From assembly GCF_001507435.1 (NCBI RefSeq), contig NZ_LMWH01000229.1:41273-105272 (forward strand): a stretch of 64,000 bases of DNA, in the 5' to 3' direction. A program made the position numbers and the translations under genes. Positions 16,177 through 24,756 of the stretch are shown piece after piece. Position 1 is the first letter of the stretch; every line of letters starts with the position of its first letter. Below the pieces are notes generated by a model. That model did no database searches. It saw nothing but the letters and a program-made list of their open reading frames with translations, and was not told the DNA's origin. Source of the stretch: Streptomyces sp. NRRL F-5122 (GTDB taxonomy: Bacteria > Actinomycetota > Actinomycetes > Streptomycetales > Streptomycetaceae).

Positions 16177-16494
16177 GTCGACAGTCCTCCTTTCTGTATT
16201 CCGGGTGCCCGCCATGTCCCTTGCAGGAACACGGTGTTGGGGCTCGCAGAGGTCGACGGTAAGGGTGCGATGATCAGACGAGGACACCGCCGCCACGGTT
16301 CCCCCGAAGCCCCGGACGACCTGCGGTGTCCGGTGCGTCGAAGGGTGCGGTGGGCGATCTCCGGAGGCGGCCTCGGGAGGTGGTCAGTAGCATGTGGCGG
16401 CAGACCCATTTCCGATCATGGTCACGCCGAAACGTGCCGGGATCGGGTTGTGACAGGACCGGATCACGAGGACCGATCGTGCGAGGAGCGGATC
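16177..16494. other. Intergenic region, divergent promoters
   Basis: These 318 bases lie between the divergent DUF4230 and PRPP synthase genes and must hold both promoters. I find no strong palindrome, hairpin or coding frame in them. An in-frame GTG at 16450 is a less likely start for the PRPP synthase. Confidence 0.4.
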
Positions 16495-17448
16495 GTGCGT
16501 GACATCGCCGTCTTCAGCGGCAGTGCCCATCCCCGGCTGGCGGCGGATGTCTGCACGCACCTCGGCGTGCCGCTCAGTCCGGTGCGGGTCAGCCGGTTCG
16601 CCAACGACTGCCTGGAGGTGCAGCTCCAGGCCAACTGCCGTGAACGCGACGTCTTTCTGGTGCAGCCGCTGGTCACTCCGGTGCAGGAACACCTCGTCGA
16701 ACTGTTGCTGATGTGTGACGCGGCGCGTGGCGCCTCCGCGGGGAGGATCACCGTGGTCATGCCGCACTATTCCTACGCCCGCTCGGACAAGAAGGACGCC
16801 CCGCGGATCTCGATCGGCGGACGGCTGGTGGCCGATCTGATGGTCGCCGCAGGAGCCGGCCGGATCCTCGCCATGACGCTGCACTCACCGCAGGTGCACG
16901 GCTTCTTCTCGGTGCCGGTCGACCATCTGCACGCCCGGCGCGAGCTGGCCGCGCACTTCCGCAAGTACGACCTCTCCCGGGCGACCGTCGTGTCCCCGGA
17001 CCTCGGCAACGCCAAGGAGGCGGCGGCCTTCGCCAGGATGATCGGGGCACAGGTGGCGGCCGGCGCGAAGCAGCGCTATGCGGACGACCGGGTGAGCATC
17101 AGCGCCGTCATAGGCGATGTCGCCGGGCGGGATGTGATCGTGCTGGACGACGAGATCGCCAAGGGCAGTACGGTGCTCGAACTCCTCGAGCGGCTGCGTG
17201 AGTCGGGGCCGCGATCGATCCGCGTCGCGTGCACCCACGGCCTGTTCGCGGCCGGTGCCCTGAAGCGGTTGAGCGAGCAGCCGGACGTCCTGGAGATCGT
17301 GTGCACGGACACCGTCCCCGTCCCGGTCGAGGAGCGCACCGGGAAGCTGAAGATCCTGTCCATCGCGCCCGCCCTGGCCGAAGCGGTGCGCCGCATCCAC
17401 AACGGCGAGTCCGTCAGTGCCCTGTTCGGCGAGCCACGGATCGACTAG
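16495..17448 (+). CDS. Ribose-phosphate diphosphokinase (PRPP synthase) paralogue
   Basis: The 317 residues match the usual length of PRPP synthase, which makes PRPP from ribose 5-phosphate and ATP. Present are FANDCLEVQLQANCRERDVF, ARGASAGRITVVMPHYSYAR, the conserved histidine in TLHSPQVHGFF, KQR in place of the catalytic KRR loop, and IGDVAGRD. The PRPP-binding loop reads DDEIAKGST where housekeeping enzymes have DDxIDTGGT or similar, so an acidic residue and a threonine are changed. GTG 16495 follows GAGGAG. The gene stands alone, away from glmU, so it is probably a second, divergent copy; activity may be altered. Confidence 0.75.
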   Translation: MRDIAVFSGSAHPRLAADVCTHLGVPLSPVRVSRFANDCLEVQLQANCRERDVFLVQPLVTPVQEHLVELLLMCDAARGASAGRITVVMPHYSYARSDKKDAPRISIGGRLVADLMVAAGAGRILAMTLHSPQVHGFFSVPVDHLHARRELAAHFRKYDLSRATVVSPDLGNAKEAAAFARMIGAQVAAGAKQRYADDRVSISAVIGDVAGRDVIVLDDEIAKGSTVLELLERLRESGPRSIRVACTHGLFAAGALKRLSEQPDVLEIVCTDTVPVPVEERTGKLKILSIAPALAEAVRRIHNGESVSALFGEPRID

Positions 17449-17777
17449 CGCTGTGACCGCCCCGCAGCCCGGGCGCACTTGGCTCAGTGCCGGGGACGGC
17501 TCGGAAGCGGTGGACCGAGCGGCACCATGAGAATCCCGAGGCATCCGAAGCCATCGACGCGGCAACACGGCGAATCCGGGTCTTCACGAGCCCCGCAGCG
17601 TGGGGGAGTTGTCAAGATTCTGAAGTGGTGTGTGTGACCCGTGAACTGGGGTGATGGGCAGTATCGCCTTTGAGGCGGCTGTGAATTGGCGATGTGTTTG
17701 AACACGGCCGCACGCGTCTGCGTACAGGGAAGGGGATGTTTCATGCCCGGACCGCCATGACGTGTAGGAGTACTCCC
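17449..17777. other. Upstream region of the DUF1996 surface protein gene
   Basis: These 329 bases contain no convincing coding frame. TTGTCA near 17610 is a possible -35 box, and the last 170 bases are relatively AT-rich for the window (TTGAATTGG-like tracts), as expected of a promoter and leader. In-frame ATGs at 17694, 17736 and 17757 precede the preferred GTG start but lack a properly spaced ribosome site. Confidence 0.35.
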
Positions 17778-19856
17778 GTGGGACGCAACTCGCGCAGACG
17801 CCCGACAGGCGCACGGCGCGCGACCTTTGCAGCGGTCGCGCTGATCTTGGGCGGAGGGGGACTGGTAGCGGCGAACGTCTACGCCTCGGCGAGCGAAAGC
17901 TGGGGCGGGGGAGCGAACCAGAACGGCACCGACCAGGTGAAGTCGGGCACCGTCACGATCGACTGCCCGGACGTCGGCCAGAAGCTGACCGACGTGCCGA
18001 ACGCCGCGAAGCAGAACGTCGACACGGAGCTGTCGACCCTCGACAAGCAGATCACCGAGGCCTACGAGCGGCTGGCCTCGACGCGTCAGGCGCAGGCCGA
18101 CGACGCGAACTACGTGCAGAACGAGATTCTCGGCCCGCTCAAGGACAACCGCTCCGCGGTGATCGACCGCATCAAGGCCGACTACCAGAAGGCCGGCGCG
18201 ACCGCACCGGGCGCCGTCGACGGCATGGCGGCCTGTACGGGAATGGCGGCAGACCAGGGCCAGCCCCCCGCCGATGGCCAGAACGGCGAGGGGGGAGGCG
18301 AGCAGCAGAACGGCAACGGCGGCCAGGACGCCGGCCAGCAGCAGGGTGACGGCGGTCAGGCCGTGAGCGGACCCGTCGCCTCCGACTTCGTGGACGTCAC
18401 GACCGTGCAGCCCAACGTGCGCAAGCCCGCACCGCAGGCCGGGGCGTCGACCGGTGAGTTCGTCACCAAGTGCGGTGTAAACGAGAACGGCAAGCACAAC
18501 ACCGACAACGTCATCGTGGCTCCCGGCGTGAAGAACGGCGCGCACCACCTGCACGACTACGTCGGCAACCAGTCCAACGACGCCTTCGCCACCAACGACA
18601 CCTTCGCCGCCGCCGAGACGAGCTGCGACAACCAGGGCGACAAGTCGTCGTACTACTGGCCGGTGCTGCGTGTGCAGGACGGGACCCAGGACTTCGACCA
18701 GGATGCCGACGGCGGCGGCAAGGAAGGCAACGTCGGCCGGATCCTGGTGGCCAAGCAGGCCGAGATCAAGTTCGTCGGCAGCCCGACCGGTGAGGTCGTC
18801 GGTATGCCGCGGTTCCTGCGGATCATCACCGGTGACGCCAAGGCGTTCACCAACGGTCCGGCGAACGCCAACGCGCACTGGAGCTGCACCGGCTTCGAGG
18901 ACAAGGTGCAGCTGACCGACAAGTACCCGATCTGCCCGCAGGGCAGCCAGGTGGTGCGGTCGTTCGCGTTCCAGAGCTGCTGGGACGGCCAGAACATCGA
19001 CAGCGCCAACCACCGTACGCATGTGGCCTTCGCCGACGCGGGCGGCAACTGCCAGAACGGCTTCAAGGCGATCCCTCAGCTGACGATGCGTCTGGTGTAC
19101 GACGCACCGCAGCCGAGCATCGACAACGGCCAGGTCAAGAACGCCTACGCGGTGGACGGCTTCCCGGAGCAGCTGCACAAGCCGATCACCGACCACGACG
19201 ACTTCATCAACGTCATGACCGACGATCTGATGAACCAAGTGGTCGGCTGCATCAACGACGGCCGGCAGTGCGGCGGCGGCGCCGACGACCAGCCGCCGGC
19301 CACGTCCGCACCGTCCGAGGAGCCCTCCTCCGGCGGGGACAACGGAAGCGCCCCCGGCAACGGCGGCGGTACCGGCGACGACAACGGTGCCGGCGGTAAC
19401 GGCGGCGGAACCGGCAACGACAACGGTGGCGGCGGGAACAACAACGGCGGCGGCAACCAGACCGAGCAGCCCCCGGCGGACACCCCCGGCAACGCACCTG
19501 ACGCCACCCCGGGCGGCGAAGGCGCGGGCGGCGGCTCGCACGTCGACCACGGCGGCGCCACCCCCAAGGTCGACACGACCCCCAAGTCCGCGCCGAACGA
19601 CGAGTCCGCAGCGCCCCAGAGCGCCGCGGGCGACGACAACACGGGGCAGGCTCCGGTCACGGGTGACAACACCGCGGCGGCCGCGGCACCGGCCGGCGGC
19701 GGGGACACGTCCGTTCCTCCGGCACAGACCGAGCCTCAGGCGGTCACGGGCGGACTGGCCGAGACCGGCGCGCAGCTGTGGCCGGCGGCGATCGGCGGAG
19801 TCCTGGTGATCATGGGCCTGCTGCTCCTGCGCCGCATCGGACGCCGTTCCGTCTGA
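17778..19856 (+). CDS. DUF1996 surface protein with LAXTG sortase signal
   Basis: The 692-residue precursor has an Arg-rich N-terminus and signal helix (about 15-40), a helical region with a coiled-coil look (60-125), a Gln/Gly/Asn-rich linker, and a DUF1996 domain (about 202-490) with four or more cysteines and paired His-rich motifs ([21 protein letters not shown]). A long Gly/Asn/Pro-rich spacer (490-655) follows. It ends with LAETG at 660-664, a hydrophobic helix and RRIGRR, the sorting signal used by actinobacterial class E sortases, so it should be covalently wall-anchored. DUF1996 is common in fungal secreted proteins; its biochemical role is unknown. GTG 17778 is chosen because AGGAG lies seven bases upstream. 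Confidence 0.85.
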   Translation: MGRNSRRRPTGARRATFAAVALILGGGGLVAANVYASASESWGGGANQNGTDQVKSGTVTIDCPDVGQKLTDVPNAAKQNVDTELSTLDKQITEAYERLASTRQAQADDANYVQNEILGPLKDNRSAVIDRIKADYQKAGATAPGAVDGMAACTGMAADQGQPPADGQNGEGGGEQQNGNGGQDAGQQQGDGGQAVSGPVASDFVDVTTVQPNVRKPAPQAGASTGEFVTKCGVNENGKHNTDNVIVAPGVKNGAHHLHDYVGNQSNDAFATNDTFAAAETSCDNQGDKSSYYWPVLRVQDGTQDFDQDADGGGKEGNVGRILVAKQAEIKFVGSPTGEVVGMPRFLRIITGDAKAFTNGPANANAHWSCTGFEDKVQLTDKYPICPQGSQVVRSFAFQSCWDGQNIDSANHRTHVAFADAGGNCQNGFKAIPQLTMRLVYDAPQPSIDNGQVKNAYAVDGFPEQLHKPITDHDDFINVMTDDLMNQVVGCINDGRQCGGGADDQPPATSAPSEEPSSGGDNGSAPGNGGGTGDDNGAGGNGGGTGNDNGGGGNNNGGGNQTEQPPADTPGNAPDATPGGEGAGGGSHVDHGGATPKVDTTPKSAPNDESAAPQSAAGDDNTGQAPVTGDNTAAAAAPAGGGDTSVPPAQTEPQAVTGGLAETGAQLWPAAIGGVLVIMGLLLLRRIGRRSV

Positions 19857-19872
19857 CGCCGTCCTGGTACGG

Positions 19873-19922
19873 CACGAACGAAGGCGACGGGCCTGCCGAC
19901 AGGCCCGTCGCCTTCGTTCGTG
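19873..19922. terminator. Very strong bidirectional terminator
   Basis: Bases 19873-19895 and 19900-19922 are perfect 23-base inverted arms (GAACGAAGGCGACGGGCCTG core) around the 4-base loop CCGA. It lies between the convergent DUF1996 and STAS genes and should stop transcription from both sides. Confidence 0.85.
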
Positions 19923-19970
19923 TGCGGGTGTGTGCGCCTCTGCCGCGCCCGCGAGCCTGCTCCCGCAGGC

Positions 19971-20438
19971 TCAGCCCGTTTCCACGGAACCCGCGGCCTC
20001 CGGCCGGCTGAGGGCCTCCGCCACCGACGCCGACGGCGGCAGCACCTGGGCCAGTCCCGTGATCCGCAGGATCCGCAGGGTCAGCGGCTCGGTGCAGACC
20101 AGGTGCAGCGTGCCGCCCTGTGCGAGCACACGGCGCCGCGCCCGGAAGAGCAGACGTAACCCGGAGCAGTCGAAGAACTCCACCGGGCGGAGATCGATGA
20201 CGACCCGCGGTGTGGGACGGCCGGTCGCGGAGTCGAGGAAGGGTGTGATCTCGGACGCCGCGGCGACGTCGATCTCACCGTGGAACTCGAGCACCAGATG
20301 ACCGCCGTCCCGATGGATGCGCAGGTGCCGGGTGAGCGGTGCAGGGTCGTGATGCACGTCGACATCGCCTCCAACCGACTCCTCGCCCCCCTGCAAGTTA
20401 CCCTCGCTAGAGTGAATTTCAGCATGTTCGATTGACAT
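19971..20438 (-). CDS. STAS domain protein (anti-sigma factor antagonist type)
   Basis: From ATG 20438 the protein has 155 residues. The STAS domain covers about 35-140, with EFHGEIDVAAASEITPFLDS and the phosphorylation-site region VVIDLRPVEFFDCSGLRLLF, where the serine of DCSG is the residue normally phosphorylated by an anti-sigma kinase. It should take part in partner switching that frees a sigma factor. No kinase or sigma gene adjoins, but two SpoIIE-type phosphatases with ATPase domains are in this window. The ATG lacks a ribosome site; GTG 20357, with GGAGG ten bases upstream, gives a shorter alternative that still keeps the whole domain. Confidence 0.8.
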   Translation of the reverse strand: MSIEHAEIHSSEGNLQGGEESVGGDVDVHHDPAPLTRHLRIHRDGGHLVLEFHGEIDVAAASEITPFLDSATGRPTPRVVIDLRPVEFFDCSGLRLLFRARRRVLAQGGTLHLVCTEPLTLRILRITGLAQVLPPSASVAEALSRPEAAGSVETG

Positions 20439-20550
20439 ATGTCTTCGAAATGCGGGCGGGGCGTCCGATGAAGTGCGTGGCGGGACTACGACGCTCGACG
20501 GACGCCGAGGACACACCGACGTTGGCGACGTGCCCTCGGCACCCCGGTCG

Positions 20551-21501
20551 TCAGTCCATCAGCAGCACCAACTTGCCCGTCGTCCGGCCGGTGTCGCCCA
20601 GCTCATGCGCCTTGGCGGCCTCGGCCAGCGGGAAGGTCCCGGCGATCGTGGCGTGCAGCTTCCCGGCCTCGACGAGTTCCGCGACCGTCCTCATGCCGTG
20701 GCGGTCGGCGTCGACCAGCATCTCGGTGGCGCGCACGCCGAGTGCCTCCGCCTGCCCGGCCAGCTCCTTCGATCCCCGCGGCAGGATCGTGACCAGGATT
20801 CCGCCCTTGCGCAGTGTCCGCAGCGAACGCTGGACGTAGTCGCCGCCGACCGTGTCCAGGACCACGTCGACGTCCCGTACCGCTTCGGCGAAGTCGGTGT
20901 CGTGATAGTCGATCAGCTCGTCCGCGCCCAGTCCGCGCACAAAATCGTGCTTGCCGGCGCTCGCCGTGCCGATCACATGGGCGCCGCGTGCCTTGGCGAT
21001 CTGCACGGCCACGTGCCCCACTCCGCCGGCGGCCGCATGGATCAGCACCTTCTGCCCGCGCTGCAGGCCCGCCGTCTCGACTAGGGCCTGCCAGGCGGTC
21101 AGGGAGACCAGGGGCAGGGCGCCCGCCTGGGCGTGGTCGATCGACGACGGCTTGTGCGTGAAGGCGCGGGCCGGGGCGGACACGTACTCGGCGTGCGCGC
21201 CGTGCCCGAAGGGATAGGACAGCAGGCCGAAGACCTCGTCGCCGGGCTTGAAGGTGGCGACACCGATTCCGGTCTCCTCGACCACGCCCGAGACGTCCCA
21301 GCCGAGGACGAACGGAGGCTTGCCGAGAAATCCGCCGGTGGCGCGGTGCTTCCAGTCGGTGGGGTTGAGTCCGGCGGCGCGCACCCGGATCAGCACCTCG
21401 TTGGGGCGCGGTGCGGGGCGCTCCACCTCCACCACCTTCAGGACCTCGGGACCGCCGAGGACGTCCTGGCTGACGGCTCGCATGATGTTCACAGTGCTCA
21501 T
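20551..21501 (-). CDS. NADP-dependent quinone oxidoreductase-like MDR protein
   Basis: The 316-residue protein is a zinc-independent medium-chain reductase: GroES-like N-terminal part (ERPAPRPNEVLIRVRAAGLN) and a Rossmann domain with the family signature VLIHAAAGGVGHVAVQIAKA. The end LATGKLVLLMD-like (GRTTGKLVLLMD) is typical of NADPH:quinone reductase relatives. It probably reduces enones or quinones; the true substrate is unknown. It is divergent from the GlxA-type regulator at 21573, with a shared 71-base promoter that contains a TGGCA/TGCCA palindrome, so it is the likely target of that regulator. Confidence 0.85.
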   Translation of the reverse strand: MSTVNIMRAVSQDVLGGPEVLKVVEVERPAPRPNEVLIRVRAAGLNPTDWKHRATGGFLGKPPFVLGWDVSGVVEETGIGVATFKPGDEVFGLLSYPFGHGAHAEYVSAPARAFTHKPSSIDHAQAGALPLVSLTAWQALVETAGLQRGQKVLIHAAAGGVGHVAVQIAKARGAHVIGTASAGKHDFVRGLGADELIDYHDTDFAEAVRDVDVVLDTVGGDYVQRSLRTLRKGGILVTILPRGSKELAGQAEALGVRATEMLVDADRHGMRTVAELVEAGKLHATIAGTFPLAEAAKAHELGDTGRTTGKLVLLMD

Positions 21502-21538
21502 GGTGTCCCAGCGTGCCCGTGCCCGCCCTCCGGAGAAA

Positions 21539-21552
21539 TGGCACAATTGCCA
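21539..21552. promoter_or_regulatory. Palindromic operator between oxidoreductase and GlxA-type regulator
   Basis: TGGCA (21539-21543) and TGCCA (21548-21552) are perfect inverted arms with the AT-rich spacer CAAT. It is the only clear palindrome in the shared divergent promoter and just precedes the regulator's -10 box. Confidence 0.45.
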
Positions 21553-21560
21553 AGCTTCGA

Positions 21561-21566
21561 TAAGAT
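21561..21566 (+). promoter_or_regulatory. -10 element of the leaderless glxA-type gene
   Basis: TAAGAT lies six bases before the ATG at 21573, without a ribosome site between. Confidence 0.5.
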
Positions 21567-21572
21567 CGTGCC

Positions 21573-22520
21573 ATGCAGCGAGCAGAGCGAGTCGTGGTCC
21601 TGGCGCTTGACGGCGTGTACCCCTTCGAGCTGGGCATCCCCAGCCGGATCTTCGGTGCCGCCGACGACCGGTACGAGGTGCTGACCTGCTCGGTGGACGG
21701 GCGGCCCGTCCGTACGAACGCGGACTTCACGATCGCGGTCGAGCACGGACCCGAGGTGCTCGCCACGGCCGACACCGTGGTGGTCGCGGCCATAGCGCCA
21801 CCCCACATCACCGCGGAGCTCCCTGCCGAGGTCCTCGCCGCCCTGGCGCACATCCGTCCCGAGGCGCGAGTCGTCTCCGTGTGCACCGGAGCCTTCGTTC
21901 TCGCCGCCGCGGGGTTCCTGGACGGCCGGAAGGCGACCACGCACTGGCAGCTCGCCGAGGACTTCCGGCGCATTTTCCCGCACATCGCCCTGGACCCGGA
22001 CGTGCTCTTCGTCGACGACGGCAGGGTCCTCACCTCCGCTGGAGCCGCCTCCGGTGTCGATGTCTGCCTGCACGTCATCCGCAAGGACCACGGCAGCGAA
22101 CTGGCCAACAAGGTGGCCAGGCGCTGCGTGGTACCGCCGTGGCGGGACGGCGGCCAGGCCCAGTACATCGAGCGGCCCGTGCCGGAGTCCACGGCCGCCG
22201 GCACGGCCGCCACCCGGGAGTGGGCTCTGGAGCGCCTCGGAGAGCCGCTCGCACTGGCTGACCTCGCCGGTCATGCCCGGATGAGCCGGCGCACCTTCGC
22301 CCGCCGCTTCGGCGAGGAGGTCGGCATGAGCCCCGGCCGCTGGCTCATCCAGCAGCGCGTGACCAGGGCCCGCCATCTGCTGGAGTCCACCGATCTGCCG
22401 GTCGACCAGATCGCGGGCGAGGTCGGCTTCGCGACGGGAGCCTCCCTGCGCCAGCATCTGCATGCGGCCATCGGCGTGTCACCGCAGGCCTACCGGCGCA
22501 CCTTCCAGGCGGCCCGCTGA
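21573..22520 (+). CDS. GlxA/FtrA family AraC-type transcriptional regulator
   Basis: The 315-residue protein has an N-terminal DJ-1/PfpI-like domain (about 5-180) with VVSVCTGAFVLAAAGFLDG around the nucleophile-elbow cysteine, followed by a C-terminal AraC/XylS double helix-turn-helix (about 215-310; LADLAGHARMSRRTFARRF and IAGEVGFATGASLRQHL). Such proteins activate or repress nearby genes in response to small molecules. It is divergent from the quinone oxidoreductase. ATG 21573 is supported by the leaderless -10 element at 21561-21566 and by the lack of any ribosome site. Confidence 0.9.
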   Translation: MQRAERVVVLALDGVYPFELGIPSRIFGAADDRYEVLTCSVDGRPVRTNADFTIAVEHGPEVLATADTVVVAAIAPPHITAELPAEVLAALAHIRPEARVVSVCTGAFVLAAAGFLDGRKATTHWQLAEDFRRIFPHIALDPDVLFVDDGRVLTSAGAASGVDVCLHVIRKDHGSELANKVARRCVVPPWRDGGQAQYIERPVPESTAAGTAATREWALERLGEPLALADLAGHARMSRRTFARRFGEEVGMSPGRWLIQQRVTRARHLLESTDLPVDQIAGEVGFATGASLRQHLHAAIGVSPQAYRRTFQAAR

Positions 22521-22530
22521 CGACCGCCGC

Positions 22531-23094
22531 TCACCTGCTGCGGTGCAGGGCGACCAGCAACTGCCAGGAGTGGTCGGCGATCCGATCCGGGGTCGCCTCG
22601 ACGAGCCCGTGCAGCCAGTCGGCCAGCACGCCCGTGAAGGCGGCGGCCACGGCGGACGCGACCAGGGGCGCGTCGACCGCTCCCGCCCGTTCACGCTCGG
22701 TGAGGCTGCGGGCGCGCAGATCCCGGTGCAGGACGCGGCCGAGCGGACCGCCGCCACCCGGGGCGAGGAGGGCGCGGTAGAGGGCTCTGTGCGAGGTGAG
22801 TCCGGCGAAGAAGGCATGGAGCGCCGGCGGGGCGTGCACCGGATCGGGGCGGCCGCTCCAGGCGTGCAGTGCGTCCACGGCCTCCCGCACGACGTCGGCG
22901 CAGGCGTCGACCGCCAGCGCCTCCAGGTCCGCGTAGTGCAGGTAGAACGTGGCACGGCCGACTCCCGCCCGCCGTACTACGGCGGCCACCCCGACCTTCT
23001 CCAGGGGACGCTCGGAGCATTCGAGCAGCAGTGCCTCCCGCAGCCGTGTGCGGGTGCGGGCCGCTCGAGGATCCTGTGCCGGAACCACGCTCAT
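22531..23094 (-). CDS. TetR family transcriptional regulator
   Basis: The 187-residue protein has the TetR N-terminal HTH at about 12-58 (VGVAAVVRRAGVGRATFYLHY), with the conserved FYxHYxDLEAL that ends the DNA-binding domain, and a helical ligand domain behind it. Its ATG at 23094 overlaps the TGA of the DUF1304 gene, so it is the second gene of a two-gene operon. The perfect palindrome at 23486-23505, ahead of the operon, is the probable operator, giving autoregulation and control of DUF1304. Ligand unknown. Confidence 0.9.
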   Translation of the reverse strand: MSVVPAQDPRAARTRTRLREALLLECSERPLEKVGVAAVVRRAGVGRATFYLHYADLEALAVDACADVVREAVDALHAWSGRPDPVHAPPALHAFFAGLTSHRALYRALLAPGGGGPLGRVLHRDLRARSLTERERAGAVDAPLVASAVAAAFTGVLADWLHGLVEATPDRIADHSWQLLVALHRSR

Positions 23095-23453
23095 CCCGCG
23101 GCGAGCACGGCCGCCAGGGCCAGGGCGCCGGGCAGCGCCTGGGCGAACAGGATCCGGCGGTTGGCCGTCACGGCACCGAACACGCCGGCGATCACCACGC
23201 ACACCAGGAAGAAGACCTGCGCTCGGAAGCCCGTCGGATCACCGGCGATCAGCCCCCACACCAGACCCGCCGCCAGGAAGCCGTTGTAGAGACCCTGGTT
23301 GGCGGCCATCGGCGCGGTGGCGCGGGCCAACTCCGGTTCGAAACCGTGCAGTCCGCGTCCGGGCTTCTTCTCCCAGAGGAACATCTCCATCACCAGGATG
23401 TACATGTGCAGGGCGGCCACCAATCCGACCAGCACGTTCGCCAGGATCTCCAT
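23091..23453 (-). CDS. DUF1304 small membrane protein
   Basis: The 120-residue protein has four membrane helices and matches DUF1304: an N-terminal helix with LVGLVAALHMYILVMEMFLW, then PMAANQGLYNGFLAAGLVWG and a final helix pair. The conserved His and Glu in the first helix and the NQGxYNGFLA motif are all present. Function is unknown; in other genomes DUF1304 genes often sit next to TetR-type regulators, as here. ATG 23453 is the most N-terminal methionine consistent with the family. It leads the operon with the TetR gene. Confidence 0.85.
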   Translation of the reverse strand: MEILANVLVGLVAALHMYILVMEMFLWEKKPGRGLHGFEPELARATAPMAANQGLYNGFLAAGLVWGLIAGDPTGFRAQVFFLVCVVIAGVFGAVTANRRILFAQALPGALALAAVLAAG

Positions 23454-23485
23454 GTGTCGACGTCCCCACCCGAGGTTCACTGATT

Positions 23486-23505
23486 TCCTGGACAGGTGTC
23501 CAGGA
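23486..23505. promoter_or_regulatory. TetR-type operator of the DUF1304-TetR operon
   Basis: TCCTGGACA (23486-23494) and TGTCCAGGA (23497-23505) are perfect 9-base arms separated by GG. Its size and position, 33 bases before the DUF1304 start, fit a TetR dimer site. Confidence 0.65.
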
Positions 23506-23624
23506 TGATGACCGGAGGACTATAGCGGGGCAGCGTTCAGGGGTTTTCGCCCGGGCCGGGTGTCACACGGGCAGGCTCCCGTACGTCGTTCCCGTGACGA
23601 CCGCGATGAGGAGGCCGCATCGAG

Positions 23625-24086
23625 ATGAACCCGCCCGCCCGTACCGCCCGGCAGCGCACGCACGACACCCTGCACCGGCTGGAGCACGACGTCGACGCCT
23701 GGATCGCCACCGCCGACACTGCCGGGGGCAGCCCCTACCTCGTCCCGCTCTCCTACCTCTGGGACGGCGGCACCCTGCTGGTCGCCACCCCGGCGGAGAG
23801 CCCCACCGGACGCAACCTGCTCAAGACCGGCACCGTACGCCTGGGGATCGGGCCCACCCGGGACGTGGTGATGATCGACGGCGCGGTGCAGGCGCTGGAA
23901 CCCGCCGAACTGACCGAGGGGGTCGGTGACTCCTTCGCGGCGAAGACGGGGTTCGATCCCCGCCGACTCGGCACGGTCTACCGGTACTTCAGGATCACGC
24001 CGCGCCGCGTCCAGGCGTGGCGCGAGGCGAACGAACTGCCCGGACGCGATCTGATGCGGGACGGCGAGTGGCTCGTCCTCGACTGA
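23625..24086 (+). CDS. Pyridoxamine-phosphate-oxidase-like flavin/F420 protein
   Basis: The 153-residue protein has the split beta-barrel pattern of the PPOX family, with VDAWIATADTAGGSPYLVPL and YLWDGGTLLVATPAESPTGR near the start, as in F420- or FMN-binding actinobacterial members. It likely reduces or oxidises a small substrate with one of these cofactors. ATG 23625 has GAGGAGG upstream at slightly long spacing. It may be co-transcribed with the VOC gene, although a small GC hairpin lies between them (24121-24140). Confidence 0.8.
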   Translation: MNPPARTARQRTHDTLHRLEHDVDAWIATADTAGGSPYLVPLSYLWDGGTLLVATPAESPTGRNLLKTGTVRLGIGPTRDVVMIDGAVQALEPAELTEGVGDSFAAKTGFDPRRLGTVYRYFRITPRRVQAWREANELPGRDLMRDGEWLVLD

Positions 24087-24161
24087 ATCGGGGGGACCGG
24101 GATACCCGGGGAACGTATGCGGGCGGGGCCCCCCCCGCCCCGGATTCCCAACGGAGGAAGC

Positions 24162-24554
24162 ATGACAGTGGTGGTGGCGTCCGTCGTGGTCCTTGACTGC
24201 GCCGAACCCGAGAAACTCGCGGTCTTCTACAGGGAGTTGCTCGACGCGGAGGAGGTCGACGCGACCGCGAACCGAGTGGAGATACGGGCCGCCGACGGGA
24301 TGCGGTTGGCGTTCCGCCGGGATGTGAACGCCACCCCGCCGAGTTGGCCCCGCCCGGAGAACTCCCTCCAGGCCCACCTGGACTTCCTCGTCGAGGACCT
24401 CGACGAGGCCGAGCGCAAGGTGGTCGCCCTGGGGGGCCGGCCGCTGGAGGCCAAGGACGCGGCGGGGCCGTACGAGGAGCGTGGCTGCTGCGACCCAGCC
24501 GGGCACTCCTTCACCCTGCGCCTCAGGCGGGCCACGGCGCCGAAGCAGGGCTAG
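24162..24554 (+). CDS. VOC superfamily (glyoxalase-like) protein
   Basis: The 130-residue protein has the paired beta-alpha-beta-beta-beta units of the vicinal-oxygen-chelate fold, with VVLDCAEPEKLAVFYREL at the start and CCDPAGHSFTL at the end, the latter carrying the usual last metal-ligand region. Members include glyoxalases, dioxygenases and antibiotic-binding resistance proteins; nothing here picks one. ATG 24162 follows ACGGAGGA at good spacing. A strong terminator at 24699-24744 follows. Confidence 0.8.
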   Translation: MTVVVASVVVLDCAEPEKLAVFYRELLDAEEVDATANRVEIRAADGMRLAFRRDVNATPPSWPRPENSLQAHLDFLVEDLDEAERKVVALGGRPLEAKDAAGPYEERGCCDPAGHSFTLRLRRATAPKQG

Positions 24555-24698
24555 GTGCGCTGTCCCGGGACGTGGCACACGCGTCCGCCGCGTCGTCGAC
24601 GGTGGCCGACGCTCCGCGTCGCCGCCCTCCCACGCCCAGGCGCCGCTCCTGGCGGCTGAAAAACGCAGTCTCTCTCAGCCGACCCGAGCGGGGCGACA

Positions 24699-24744
24699 GG
24701 CCCCAGGCGGCCCGTCGTTGTGTAGCGGCGGGCCGCCTGGGGCC
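24699..24744. terminator. Strong bidirectional terminator
   Basis: Bases 24699-24714 (GGCCCCAGGCGGCCCG) and 24729-24744 are perfect 16-base inverted arms with a 14-base loop, between the convergent VOC and DUF4235 genes. Confidence 0.8.
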
Positions 24745-24756
24745 CCGAAGGGGGTG

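Noticed and set aside
19330..19460. Tandem repeat or CRISPR-like array
   Set aside because: The repetition is codon-level Gly/Asn/Asp bias in a protein spacer, without fixed repeat units or unique spacers.
23940..23970. tRNA-like T-arm (GGGG-TTCGATC-CCC)
   Set aside because: It lies inside the PPOX gene in a well-conserved reading frame, and no acceptor, D-arm or anticodon arm surrounds it.
24121..24140. Terminator between the PPOX and VOC genes
   Set aside because: GGGCGGGG-CCCC-CCCCGCCC can pair, but it is a low-complexity G/C run just before a good ribosome site and may not stop transcription.
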